Shown here: positions 34,520 through 42,524 of the stretch, piece after piece | How positions within the stretch are numbered: the first letter of the stretch is position 1 | How the letters are laid out: every line of letters begins with the position of its first letter | Assembly: GCA_965116665.1 (NCBI GenBank) | Contig: OZ220709.1 | Location: 2,356,001-2,420,000, forward strand | Source: Aldehydirespirator sp965116665 | GTDB lineage: Bacteria; Actinomycetota; Acidimicrobiia; Acidimicrobiales; Aldehydirespiratoraceae | Reading direction: 5' to 3' | Length of the DNA stretch: 64,000 bases | Position numbers and translations under genes: made by a program | Notes under the pieces: generated by a model | Seen by the model: the letters and a program-made list of their open reading frames with translations, nothing else | Told to the model about the DNA's origin: nothing | Database searches by the model: none

Positions 34520-35467
34520 CTAGAAGTAGATGATCTTGGAGGCCTGCTCGACGACGTCATCGAGGTCGCCGGTCCAGGCCTGGCTGGACAGGTACTTCCA
34601 GCCGCCGTCGGACACGATGAACACCACGGTCCCGGCGTCGATCCGGGAGGCCACCCGGCATGCCCCGGCCAGGGCCGCTCCCGACGACAGGCCTGCGAAG
34701 ATCCCCGCCTCGGCCAGCCGGCGGGTGTGCTCCACCGACTCGCGGGGCCGCACGATGCGCTTGCCGCTGAGCAGGTCGGCTCCGCCCCACTTCTCGTAGA
34801 CCGGGGGAATGAAGCCGTCGTCGAGGCTGCGCAGGCCGTCGACCAGCTCGCCGGCCGGGGGCTCCACCGCGTAGATCTCGATGTCGGGGTGCATCTCCTT
34901 GAGGTAGGTGCCCACTCCCAGCACGGTGCCGCTGGTGCCGAGGCCGGCCACGAAGTGGGTGATGTCGGGCACGTCGCGCAGGATCTCGGGGCCGGTGGTC
35001 TCGTAGTGGACCCGGGGGTTGGCCTCGTTGGCGTACTGGTACAGGAACACCCAGTCGGGGTGCTCCAGGATCATCCGGCGGGCCAGGCGCACCGCGCCGT
35101 TGGAGCCCTCGGCGCCGGGGGACGGGACGATCTCGGCGCCGAACACCTCCAGCATCTGGCGGCGCTCGGGCGAGGTGTTCTCGGGCATGACCACCGTTAT
35201 CGGGTAGCCCCGCATCCGGGCGATCATGGCCAGCGCGATGCCGGTGTTGCCCGAGGACGGCTCCAGTATCCGCTTGCCACCGCCGAGGGTGCCGTCGGCC
35301 TCGGCGTCGAGCACCATGGCCTTGGCGATGCGGTCCTTGACCGAGCCGGTGGGGTTGGCGCTCTCGAGCTTGGCCACCAGGCGGACATCGGGGTTGGGGC
35401 TCAGCGTGGAGACGTCGACGGCCGGCGTGTTGCCTATGAGGTCCAGTGCGTCGCGCCTGAGAGCCAT
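34520..35467 (-). CDS. cysM: Cysteine synthase CysM type (O-phosphoserine sulfhydrylase-like)
   Basis: PLP fold-type II enzyme of 315 residues. PLP lysine in NPTGSVKDRIA, SSGNTGIALAM for the substrate carboxylate, GLGTSGTVLGVG for the phosphate. It tracks mycobacterial CysM over its length, including the Arg in the LRSLDDGF segment, the residue linked in that family to O-phosphoserine recognition, and the closing DGGWKYLS. In mycobacteria CysM takes sulfur from the carrier CysO and Mec releases the cysteine. A mec gene is 5.1 kb away; no cysO is seen. Confidence 0.88.
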   Translation of the reverse strand: MALRRDALDLIGNTPAVDVSTLSPNPDVRLVAKLESANPTGSVKDRIAKAMVLDAEADGTLGGGKRILEPSSGNTGIALAMIARMRGYPITVVMPENTSPERRQMLEVFGAEIVPSPGAEGSNGAVRLARRMILEHPDWVFLYQYANEANPRVHYETTGPEILRDVPDITHFVAGLGTSGTVLGVGTYLKEMHPDIEIYAVEPPAGELVDGLRSLDDGFIPPVYEKWGGADLLSGKRIVRPRESVEHTRRLAEAGIFAGLSSGAALAGACRVASRIDAGTVVFIVSDGGWKYLSSQAWTGDLDDVVEQASKIIYF

Positions 35468-35483
35468 GCGATGTTCCCGTGCC

Positions 35484-36935
35484 CTAATCCCGAGTAATCC
35501 GATCAGGATTATAGCTGCGGGTCAGCACCAACGCGGCGGGCACGGTCAACGCCGAGATGGCCGCCAGAGCGCCCAGCGACCACGCGTAGGCCGAGGACAG
35601 GGCGTCCGCCAGCGCGGCGTCTGCCACGGTGCCGGAGTCGTCGAGCAGGCCCCGGACCGCCTCGACGTCGCCCGCCTTGCGCTCGACGACCCAGAACAGG
35701 ACCATCCCGGCGACGGCCGCTCCGTAGGCCCAGCCGAGGGAGCGGATGAACTGGTGGGCCGAGCTCACCCTGCCCATCTCGGCGGGATCGGCCTGCCCCT
35801 GCAGCAGCACCAGGCTCGACGTGGTGATGGTCCCGATGCCCCACCCCACCCACACGAAGGCCGCGAACACCAGCGGGAACCGGGCCGCGGTCGCAGCCGC
35901 CACCGTGACCGCCACCGCCCCGCTGGTGAGGATGAACGATCCGATCACGACCACGGTCTGGACCCGCATGCGCTCCTGGAGCTTGCTGGCGACCCACGAC
36001 GCGGCCGCCCATCCGACCGTCGGCCACAGCACCGCGAAGGCGGCGAAGGACAGCGACGTGCCTCGGGCTCCCTTCAGGTACAGGGGCAGGAAGACGCTGG
36101 TCCCGGTGCCGCCCGCGATGGACGCGATCTCCACCATGTGCACCGGCCACCACTGGCGCCCGGTGATGTGGGCCAGGTGCACGATCGGACCCGGGCGGCG
36201 GCGGGCATGGCGCACGTACAGCCCGTACAGCAGCGCGGCCAGCGCCAGCAGCGCGACGCTCGACCACCGCAACGACGACGTGGCCAGCAGCAGCGCGACC
36301 GAGATCGCTCCGACGAGCCCGAGGCCGCGCCGGTCGAGCGGCTCGGCCTCGGCCATGGCCTCCGCGGGCACCCGGTTCCAACCCGCCGCGGCCGCCGCGG
36401 CGGCCACCGGCAGGTTGGCCGCGAAGACCGACCTCCAGCCGAGCGTGCTCACCAGCACCGCCGCGACCGCCGGGCCGGTCACTCCGATCACTCCCCACAC
36501 CGACGCCACCAGGGCGTAGGCCCGCGGCCGGAGGGCGGATTCGTAGGCCAGGCCGATGCAGGTCACCCCCGCGCCGATCAGCGATCCGGTGAACACTCCC
36601 TGGAGCATCCGCGCCCCCACCAGCACCTCCATGGTGGGCGCGGCTGCGCACACGGCAGAGGCGGTCGCGAAGCCGACAATGGCCAGCCGGTACGCCCGCC
36701 TCACCCCCGCCCCGTCGATGAACGGCCCGATGACCAGCACCGCGATGGCCGCGGCCAGCAGCTCGACGGTGATCACCCACTGCGTGAGCGCGACCCGGCC
36801 CAGGTCGGCCCCGATCTCGGGGAGGGCGGCCGGGACCGAGATGGCGTTGTAGAAGGCCAGCGCCATCGAGGCCGCCACCGCCAGCGACACTGCCCGGTTC
36901 TCGGGCGCGAGCAGGCCACGGGCCGGGCGGGTCAT
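35484..36935 (-). CDS. MFS transporter, DHA2-like (copy 1)
   Basis: 483 residues, mostly hydrophobic with about 14 predicted transmembrane helices. Typical efflux-pump features: an early short helix pair, RMLQGVFTGSLIGAG (motif C-like stretch), GPAVAAVLVSTLGWRSVFAANLP. Probably a proton-linked exporter; substrate unknown. It is clearly a paralogue of the next gene (37165-38610), with the same ALPEIGxDLGRVAL, TMExLxxARxLQG and GIGTITTSSLxLLQG segments. Tandem duplication is likely. Confidence 0.82.
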   Translation of the reverse strand: MTRPARGLLAPENRAVSLAVAASMALAFYNAISVPAALPEIGADLGRVALTQWVITVELLAAAIAVLVIGPFIDGAGVRRAYRLAIVGFATASAVCAAAPTMEVLVGARMLQGVFTGSLIGAGVTCIGLAYESALRPRAYALVASVWGVIGVTGPAVAAVLVSTLGWRSVFAANLPVAAAAAAAGWNRVPAEAMAEAEPLDRRGLGLVGAISVALLLATSSLRWSSVALLALAALLYGLYVRHARRRPGPIVHLAHITGRQWWPVHMVEIASIAGGTGTSVFLPLYLKGARGTSLSFAAFAVLWPTVGWAAASWVASKLQERMRVQTVVVIGSFILTSGAVAVTVAAATAARFPLVFAAFVWVGWGIGTITTSSLVLLQGQADPAEMGRVSSAHQFIRSLGWAYGAAVAGMVLFWVVERKAGDVEAVRGLLDDSGTVADAALADALSSAYAWSLGALAAISALTVPAALVLTRSYNPDRITRD

Positions 36936-36992
36936 CCTTCGAAGCTAATGCGGCTCCATCTCGGGACCCGTGACCGGGCGGCGGCGCTGACT

Positions 36993-37200
36993 GCTGTGAT
37001 CCCGTCCTTTCGCCAGGCCCGGGACGGTCGCGCTAGCTGCTGTGATCCTGACCCTTCACCAGGCCCGGGACGGTCGCGCTAGCTGCTGTGATCCTGACCC
37101 TTCGCCAGCGCCAGGGCGGCGCTCGATGCTGTGATCCTGACCCTTCGCCAGGCCCAGGACGGCGCTAGCTGCTGTGATCCTGACCCTTCGCCAGCGCCAG
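36993..37200 (-). repeat. Five reiterated copies of an MFS gene 3' end
   Basis: The stretch GCTGTGATCC plus CTGACCCTTC[GA]CCAG occurs at 36993, 37038, 37084, 37138 and 37171, at spacings of 45, 46, 54 and 33 bp. The last copy is the true 3' end of the MFS gene at 37165. Read on the minus strand, the copies repeat its final codons and stop. It fills the gap between the two MFS genes. Confidence 0.8.
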
Positions 37201-38610
37201 GGCGGCCGGCACGGTCAGCACCGACAGCACTGCCATGGCCGCAAGCGACCAGGTGTAGGCCGAGGCCAGAGCGGCAGCGACGGTGGCGTCCACCACGGCG
37301 CCGGCTTCGCTGAGCAGGCCGCGCACCAGCTCGGCGTCGCCGGTGCGGCGCTCCACCACCCAGAACATCACCAGGCCGGCGGCCGCGGCCCCGTAGGCGA
37401 ATCCCAGCGACCGGATGAAGTGGTGAGCGGAGCTCACCCTGCCCATCTCCTGGAGGTCGGCGCGGCCCTGCAGCAGCGCAAGGCTCGACGTCGTGATGGT
37501 GCCGATGCCCCATCCCGCGCACACGAAGGCGGCCAGCAGCACGACGATGGGCGCTTCGACCGCGGCGGCCGCGGTGACTCCCACCGATCCGACTGCCATG
37601 AACCCCGATCCGATCACGGTCACCGTCTGGGCCTGGAGGTGCTGCTGGAGCTTGCCCGACACCCAGGCGGCGACCGACCACCCGATCGTGGGCCAGATCA
37701 CCGCGAAGGCGGCGAACGCCACCGAGTAGCCGCGGCCGGCCTTCAGGTACAGCGGCAGGTAGACGCTTGCACCGGTGCCGCCCGACACCGCCAGGACCCC
37801 GACGAGGTGGATGTTGCGCCATCGGCGGGCCGCGACATGCGAGAGCCGCACGATCGGCGAGCGGCAGTTGCGGGCATGGTGGACATAGAGGGCGGCCAGC
37901 AGCACGCCCGCGGCCACCATCACGATGCTGTACCACTCCAGGTAAGACGTGGCGACCAGCAGGACGACGGTGAAGGCGCTCAGAATCAGCAGGCCCCGCC
38001 GATCGATTCGCTCCACCGCCGCTCGGGCCCCGGCCGGCAGCCGGCTCCACCCGACCGCAGCCGCGATCACCGCGACCGGGAGGTTCGCCGCGAACACGGC
38101 CCGCCATCCCAGCGTGCTCACCAGGGCGGCGGCCACCGCGGGCCCGCCGATTCCCATGATCCCCCAGACCGAGGACATGAGCGCGTAGGCCCACGGGCGC
38201 ACGGCGTCGTCGAACACGAGGCCTATGCAGGTGATCGCGGTTCCGATCAGCGCTCCGGTGGCCAGTCCCTGCAGCACCCGCGCCACGATCAGCAGCTCCA
38301 TGGTGGGCGCGGCCGCGCACATCGCCGAGGTCACCAGGAAGGCCACAACCGTCATGCGGAACGCCCGCCGGGCGCCGGCGCCGTCGATGTAGGGCCCTAT
38401 CGCGAGCACCGCGACGGCGGCGGCCACGAGTTCCACCGTGACCACCCACGGAAGCAGCGCCACCCGGCCGAGGTCGTCGCCGATGGCGGGGAGGGCGGCC
38501 GTGGCCGACAGATTGTTGTAGGAGGCCATGGCCACGGCCGACATCAGGGCCAGCGACACGGCCCGATACTTGGGGCCGAGCAGCCCGGGAGCATCGACGC
38601 GCGTCACCAC
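37165..38610 (-). CDS. MFS transporter, DHA2-like (copy 2)
   Basis: 481 residues with about 14 transmembrane helices, paralogous to copy 1 (RVLQGLATGALIGTA, GPAVAAALVSTLGWRAVFAANLP). The last residues (ALALAKGQDHSS) are the segment reiterated downstream. It is divergent from the MaoC-hydrolase gene with a 41-bp gap. Substrate unknown. An alternative in-frame start lies a few codons downstream of 38610. Confidence 0.82.
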   Translation of the reverse strand: MVTRVDAPGLLGPKYRAVSLALMSAVAMASYNNLSATAALPAIGDDLGRVALLPWVVTVELVAAAVAVLAIGPYIDGAGARRAFRMTVVAFLVTSAMCAAAPTMELLIVARVLQGLATGALIGTAITCIGLVFDDAVRPWAYALMSSVWGIMGIGGPAVAAALVSTLGWRAVFAANLPVAVIAAAVGWSRLPAGARAAVERIDRRGLLILSAFTVVLLVATSYLEWYSIVMVAAGVLLAALYVHHARNCRSPIVRLSHVAARRWRNIHLVGVLAVSGGTGASVYLPLYLKAGRGYSVAFAAFAVIWPTIGWSVAAWVSGKLQQHLQAQTVTVIGSGFMAVGSVGVTAAAAVEAPIVVLLAAFVCAGWGIGTITTSSLALLQGRADLQEMGRVSSAHHFIRSLGFAYGAAAAGLVMFWVVERRTGDAELVRGLLSEAGAVVDATVAAALASAYTWSLAAMAVLSVLTVPAALALAKGQDHSS

Positions 38611-38651
38611 CCGAAGCTATCGGCGCTGCCCAGCCGATAGAAATACGCCCG

Positions 38652-40001
38652 ATGCGCGAGCCCACGGTGTTCTTCGAGGACTTCACTCCCGGCGATGTGA
38701 TCGAGCTCGGCACCTACGAGATGACCGAGTCCGAGATAGTCGACTTCGGCCGGCGCTTCGATCCCCAGTACTTCCACACCGACCCGCAGGCCGCGCTGGA
38801 CTCCCCCTTCGGGGGGCTGATCGCCAGCGGCTGGCACACCTGCTCGGCCTGGGCGCGGCTGTGGATCGACACCGTGATGGCGCAGGCCGACGGTCGGGGC
38901 TCGTCGGGAATGCAGGAGGTGCGCTGGCACGAGCCGGTGCGTCCGGGCGACTCGCTGAGCGCGACGGTGGAGATCCTCGACGCCCGGCCGTCGGCGCGCC
39001 ACGCCGACCGCGGAACGGTGTTCATCGGCTGCACGATGACCAACCAGCACGGCCGGGTCGTGTTCACTGCCCACGGCCGGGGCTTCTTCGGCCGGCGCCA
39101 TCCCGCCGACGAGACCGCTCGGAGCATGTCCGCCCAGGACGCCGAGACCGCATCGTCCACCGGGGAGACCCTCGACGTCCGATCGGGCGACGGTGTGGAC
39201 TTGAAGTTGAGGATGATGGGCGGATCGGGGCCCGACCTGCTGGTGTGCCACGCCACCGGGTTCCATGGGCTGGCCTACCGGCCGCTCGCGCAAAGCCTCA
39301 AGGAGCACTTCAAGGTCTGGGCTCTGGACTTCCGGGGCCACGGCGCCTCGGGTCCGGCCCCCGGCGGCGACTACGCGTGGAGCGGCATGGGCGCCGATGC
39401 AGCCGCCTGCGCGGCGGCTATCGGCGTCGAGCGGCTGTACGGCTTCGGCCACTCGATGGGCGGCGCGGCCCTGCTGCTGGCCGAGCGGTCCGCTCCGGGC
39501 ATGTTCGCGGGCCTGTTCCTGTACGAGCCGATCGTGCTGCCGAGGGGCTTCTTCGACGCTCCGAACGCCAATCCGCTGGCAGCGGGGGCCCGCAATCGCC
39601 GCGAGGTCTTCAACTCCCGCGCCGAGGCGTTGGCCCGGTACTCGAGCCGGTCGCCCCTCGGGGTCATGCGGGCCGACGCGCTGGCCGCCTACGTCGAGGG
39701 GGCCTTCGTGGACCTGCCCGACGGCCGCGTCCGCCTGGCGTGCGCGGCCGAGACCGAGGCTCGCACGTTCGAGGCCAGCGGCGGTCTGCCGACCGAGGAG
39801 GCGACGGGAATCGGCGTGGCCGCGACGGTGGCGGCCGGAACGGTGGGTGGAGTTCCCAACCCTGGGGCCTTCGCGCCCGCGGTCGCCGAGGCGCTGCCCC
39901 TAGGCCGGTTCCTGAGCTTCGAGGACCTGGGCCACTTCGGGCCGCTGGAGGCTCCCGGCGTGGTGGCGGCCGCCGCGGTCCGGGAGTTGCTCGGCGACTA
40001 G
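38652..40001 (+). CDS. Fusion of a MaoC-like hot-dog dehydratase and an alpha/beta hydrolase
   Basis: 449 residues. About 1-150: MaoC-like hydratase domain (FFEDFTPGDVIELG, FDPQYFHTDPQAA with the hydratase-type DxxxxH region, GLIASGWHTCS). About 185-449: alpha/beta hydrolase with HATGFHG oxyanion region, DFRGHGASG, nucleophile elbow GFGHSMGGAAL, and catalytic His in DLGHFGPLEAPG. Both domains look complete. A likely task is to hydrate an enoyl-CoA-type substrate and then hydrolyse an ester or thioester, but the natural substrate is unknown. ATG at 38652. Confidence 0.82.
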   Translation: MREPTVFFEDFTPGDVIELGTYEMTESEIVDFGRRFDPQYFHTDPQAALDSPFGGLIASGWHTCSAWARLWIDTVMAQADGRGSSGMQEVRWHEPVRPGDSLSATVEILDARPSARHADRGTVFIGCTMTNQHGRVVFTAHGRGFFGRRHPADETARSMSAQDAETASSTGETLDVRSGDGVDLKLRMMGGSGPDLLVCHATGFHGLAYRPLAQSLKEHFKVWALDFRGHGASGPAPGGDYAWSGMGADAAACAAAIGVERLYGFGHSMGGAALLLAERSAPGMFAGLFLYEPIVLPRGFFDAPNANPLAAGARNRREVFNSRAEALARYSSRSPLGVMRADALAAYVEGAFVDLPDGRVRLACAAETEARTFEASGGLPTEEATGIGVAATVAAGTVGGVPNPGAFAPAVAEALPLGRFLSFEDLGHFGPLEAPGVVAAAAVRELLGD

Positions 40002-40013
40002 GGCCTGCGTTCA

Positions 40014-40068
40014 GCCGAACTAGTGTCAAGAATCCACCGCACAGGTGGAAAATTGACAGGAGTTCGGC
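40014..40068. terminator. 55-bp imperfect palindrome between convergent genes
   Basis: Arms GCCGAACT ... GTGTCAA ... TCCACC and GGTGGA ... TTGACA ... AGTTCGGC face each other across GCACA. It lies 13 bp after the MaoC-hydrolase stop and 70 bp before the mec stop on the other strand. A bidirectional terminator is likely; a small palindromic mobile repeat is the alternative. Confidence 0.55.
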
Positions 40069-40137
40069 GGCTAGAGGCCGAGCTTGCGAGACCGGGGCCC
40101 GAGCGGCCCGCGGAGCGAAGCGAACAAGAGCGGGAGG

Positions 40138-40560
40138 CTACGGGGAGCTGTCGATGGCGACGGGCTCCTCGTCGACCTCGCCGTCGAGGATGCGGTAGGA
40201 CCGCAGCGACGGCTCGGGATGGCGCAGCGACACGATGACGAAGCGCCACGCCCCGAAGGGGTCGAAGCGGGCCGCGTCGGCGATGTCGGTGGGCGACGGG
40301 TAGTTGGTGGTGTGGGTGTGGGAGTGCATCACGCCCATGACCGTCAGGCCGGCGTCGTCGGCGGTGCGCTCGACGTCCATCATCTCCAGGCCGTCGAGTA
40401 CGTAGATCTCTCGGGACTCGGCCGCGTTGCGCATACCGAAGAACCGCTCGATGCGGTTCGAGCCGGGCTGCCCGGCGAACAGGCCGCAGGCCTCGTGGGG
40501 AAGGCCGGCGATGGCATGGGCCACCATGGTCGCCTGCATCTGCGCCGACATCTCGAGCAT
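40138..40560 (-). CDS. mec: JAMM metalloprotease (Mec-like, M67)
   Basis: 140 residues from the ATG at 40560. JAMM zinc motif HSHTHTTNYPSPTDIADA plus the upstream Glu in PHEACGLFAG. Mycobacterial Mec cuts cysteine from the sulfur-carrier CysO after CysM has formed CysO-Cys. CysM-type synthase is at 34520. No CysO (a small MoaD-like protein ending in GlyGly) was seen in the window. Upstream of it is a 35-bp minisatellite. Confidence 0.85.
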   Translation of the reverse strand: MLEMSAQMQATMVAHAIAGLPHEACGLFAGQPGSNRIERFFGMRNAAESREIYVLDGLEMMDVERTADDAGLTVMGVMHSHTHTTNYPSPTDIADAARFDPFGAWRFVIVSLRHPEPSLRSYRILDGEVDEEPVAIDSSP

Positions 40561-40624
40561 CGCCTCGCACCATACCGGCGCGGCCCACTCCCCTGCCCCG
40601 CCCGGTTGGCACCGCGCCGCCCGG

Positions 40625-40757
40625 GTCCCGCCCGCCACCGCAGCGCCACCGGCCGACCCGTCCCGCCCGCCACCGCAGCGCCACCGGCCGACCCGTCCCG
40701 CCCGCCACCGCAGCGCCACCGGCCGACCCGTCCCGCCCGCCACCGCAGCGCCACCGG
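40625..40757. repeat. 35-bp minisatellite, nearly four copies
   Basis: Units start GTCCCGCCCGCCACC at 40625, 40660, 40695 and 40730, identical over the unit. It occupies the gap between the divergent mec and smpB genes and must include parts of both promoters or leaders. Identity suggests recent expansion. Confidence 0.9.
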
Positions 40758-40770
40758 TACCGTGGCTGCG

Positions 40771-41283
40771 ATGGCCAAGTCGCAGAAGCCCCGGGACGTT
40801 CCGGAAGGAGCGTCGGTGGTCGCCACCAACCGGCGCGCCCGCCGAAACTTCGACGTCCTGGAGACCCTCGAGGTGGGCCTGGTGCTTGAGGGCAGCGAGG
40901 TCAAGTCGCTGCGTGAGGGCCAGGTGCAGATCGCCGAGAGCTGGGCCCGTGTCGACCGGGGCGAGCTGTGGCTGCACAACCTTCACATCTCGCCGTACTC
41001 GCACGCTTCGGAGTCGTTCCGCTCCGATCCCGACCGGGTGCGCAAGCTGCTGGCCCATCGCCGCGAGATCTCACGGCTCGGAGCCCGGGCCGCCCAGGAG
41101 CGGTTGGCCCTGGTGCCGCTGGCGCTGTACTTCAGCGGGGGCCGGGCCAAGATCGCGCTGGCCCTGGCCCGGGGCCGCACCCACCGCGACCGGCGCCGCG
41201 ACATCGCCCAGCGCGACGCCGACGCCGAGGCGGCCCGCTCGATGGCCGCGGCCCGCCGGCGCCGCTCCCGCGACCAGCAATGA
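40771..41283 (+). CDS. smpB: SsrA-binding protein
   Basis: Binds tmRNA and brings it to stalled ribosomes. 170 residues from the ATG at 40771. ATNRRARRNFDVLETLEVGL, GLVLEGSEVKSLREGQVQI, HISPYSHAS, RKLLAHRREIS and the basic C-tail match SmpB. Its partner ssrA is 680 bp downstream. A preceding in-frame ORF is not part of the protein. Confidence 0.96.
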   Translation: MAKSQKPRDVPEGASVVATNRRARRNFDVLETLEVGLVLEGSEVKSLREGQVQIAESWARVDRGELWLHNLHISPYSHASESFRSDPDRVRKLLAHRREISRLGARAAQERLALVPLALYFSGGRAKIALALARGRTHRDRRRDIAQRDADAEAARSMAAARRRRSRDQQ

Positions 41284-41894
41284 GCCGCGCCGAGTTGGCG
41301 TTCTGGGTCGCCGTCGTCGCCAACGGGGTGACGTTCGTGCAGATCGTGCCCCAGATCGTGCGGCTGCTGCGCACGGGGCACACCGAGGGCGTGTCGCCCA
41401 CCTGGGCCGCGGCCGGGATGACCATCAACCTCGGCTGGCTTGCCTACGTGGTGGAGAACGGGTTCTGGGAGACGATCCCGTCGATCATCGCCGCCATCAC
41501 CAGCTTCACGCTGGCGCTGTACCTGCTGTACCGCAACGGCGCCAATGTGCGCATCGGGCTGGCGATAGGCGTGGCGGTGATGGTGGCCAGCGTGGCCATC
41601 CAGCAGCTTGCGGGCTGGACGGTGCTGGGCACGGTGCTGGGCCTGTCCAACGGGCTGTATCTAGGGCCCTCGGTGATCGCGGCCTGGCGCTCGCACACGC
41701 CCGTCGGGATCTCCCCGGCAACCTGGTGGCTGACCGTGCTGGAGGGCCTGAAGTGGGGCTTCTACGGTTTTCTGGTGGCCGCGGTGCCGATCATGGTGTA
41801 CGGGGCGACCGCGATCCTCCTGGCGCTGCTGGTGCTGCTGCGGCTGCGGGTGGCCCGCGACCGCATCCGCGCCGCCCTCGCTTCGGCGGCCTGA
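41280..41894 (+). CDS. PQ-loop (SemiSWEET-like) membrane protein
   Basis: 204 residues with six to seven hydrophobic helices. A PQ-loop motif is in NGVTFVQIVPQIVRLLRTGH; the second half has a weaker GLSNGLYLGPSVIAAWRS repeat. PQ-loop proteins move small solutes such as sugars. The ATG overlaps the smpB stop by four bases (ATGA), so translation is coupled. Substrate unknown. Confidence 0.75.
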   Translation: MSRAELAFWVAVVANGVTFVQIVPQIVRLLRTGHTEGVSPTWAAAGMTINLGWLAYVVENGFWETIPSIIAAITSFTLALYLLYRNGANVRIGLAIGVAVMVASVAIQQLAGWTVLGTVLGLSNGLYLGPSVIAAWRSHTPVGISPATWWLTVLEGLKWGFYGFLVAAVPIMVYGATAILLALLVLLRLRVARDRIRAALASAA

Positions 41895-41960
41895 GTGTCG
41901 GCCGCGGCGAGTATCTTGGTTGGTCCCTTCGGGGCAGCAGCTTGAAAAGAGACTGCACGA

Positions 41961-42356
41961 GGGGCTGACCGGTTTCGACGTCGGGACCAGGAGGCCGCGG
42001 AGTGCGACCGGAGTTGCTCAGACTCCCTAAACGGGGCAACCAAAGAGACGCCGATGACGACGTTCTCGTTCTCGCTGCCTGATCTGAACTGATCTAGCTA
42101 CGAGAATCATCGCGACCAGCAATGGCACGCGGGGCCAGACCGCTGCAGCCTGGCACCAGAAGCAGCGGTGGACGGCAGGGAAAGACCCGCTGACGGCAGG
42201 CAAAGACCGCTGGCACCGGAGAAAGATCCGGCGGCCGGATCCTCGGATCCCCACGACCCGGCGTGGCGGCAGCCGCAAGCCGCAGGCTCGGGAATGGTCG
42301 TAGCAAGCCCGGCAACCGCCTGACGGACGGGAGTTCGATTCTCCCCAGCTCCACCA
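41961..42356 (+). ncRNA. ssrA: Transfer-messenger RNA
   Basis: 396 nt. The 5' end GGGGCTGACCGGTTTCGAC and 3' end GGGAGTTCGATTCTCCCC, then CAGCTCC with ACCA, form the tRNA-like domain (GGGGCTG pairs with CAGCTCC). The reading frame 42050-42082 begins at GCC and encodes a tag of ten residues, ADDDVLVLAA, then TGA. CCA is encoded. It lies directly after smpB and a small membrane protein. Its 3' end borders an accessory region; ssrA 3' ends are known integration sites. Confidence 0.97.
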
Positions 42357-42448
42357 TCCAAAACCATATAACCGCAGGTCACACGGCAAAAATAGCGGGC
42401 CAGAATCCTCGCAATGTTGGTTGCAGCGTCACTATTGGAGCGCCACGG

Positions 42449-42480
42449 CCGCCCCGGAGGTGTGCCGCCCCGGAGGTGTG
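42449..42480 (+). repeat. Two tandem copies of a 16-bp sequence
   Basis: CCGCCCCGGAGGTGTG occurs twice in a row between ssrA and the first island gene. Nothing else is recognised in 42357-42524. Confidence 0.7.
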
Positions 42481-42524
42481 GCAGAGCTGTGACACTGGTG
42501 GCTGCGGCAGATTCGGACGGGCCG

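Noticed and set aside
40471..41058. Longer mec protein starting near 41058
   Set aside because: The extension runs through the minisatellite and the antisense of smpB. The start at 40560 gives the normal JAMM length.
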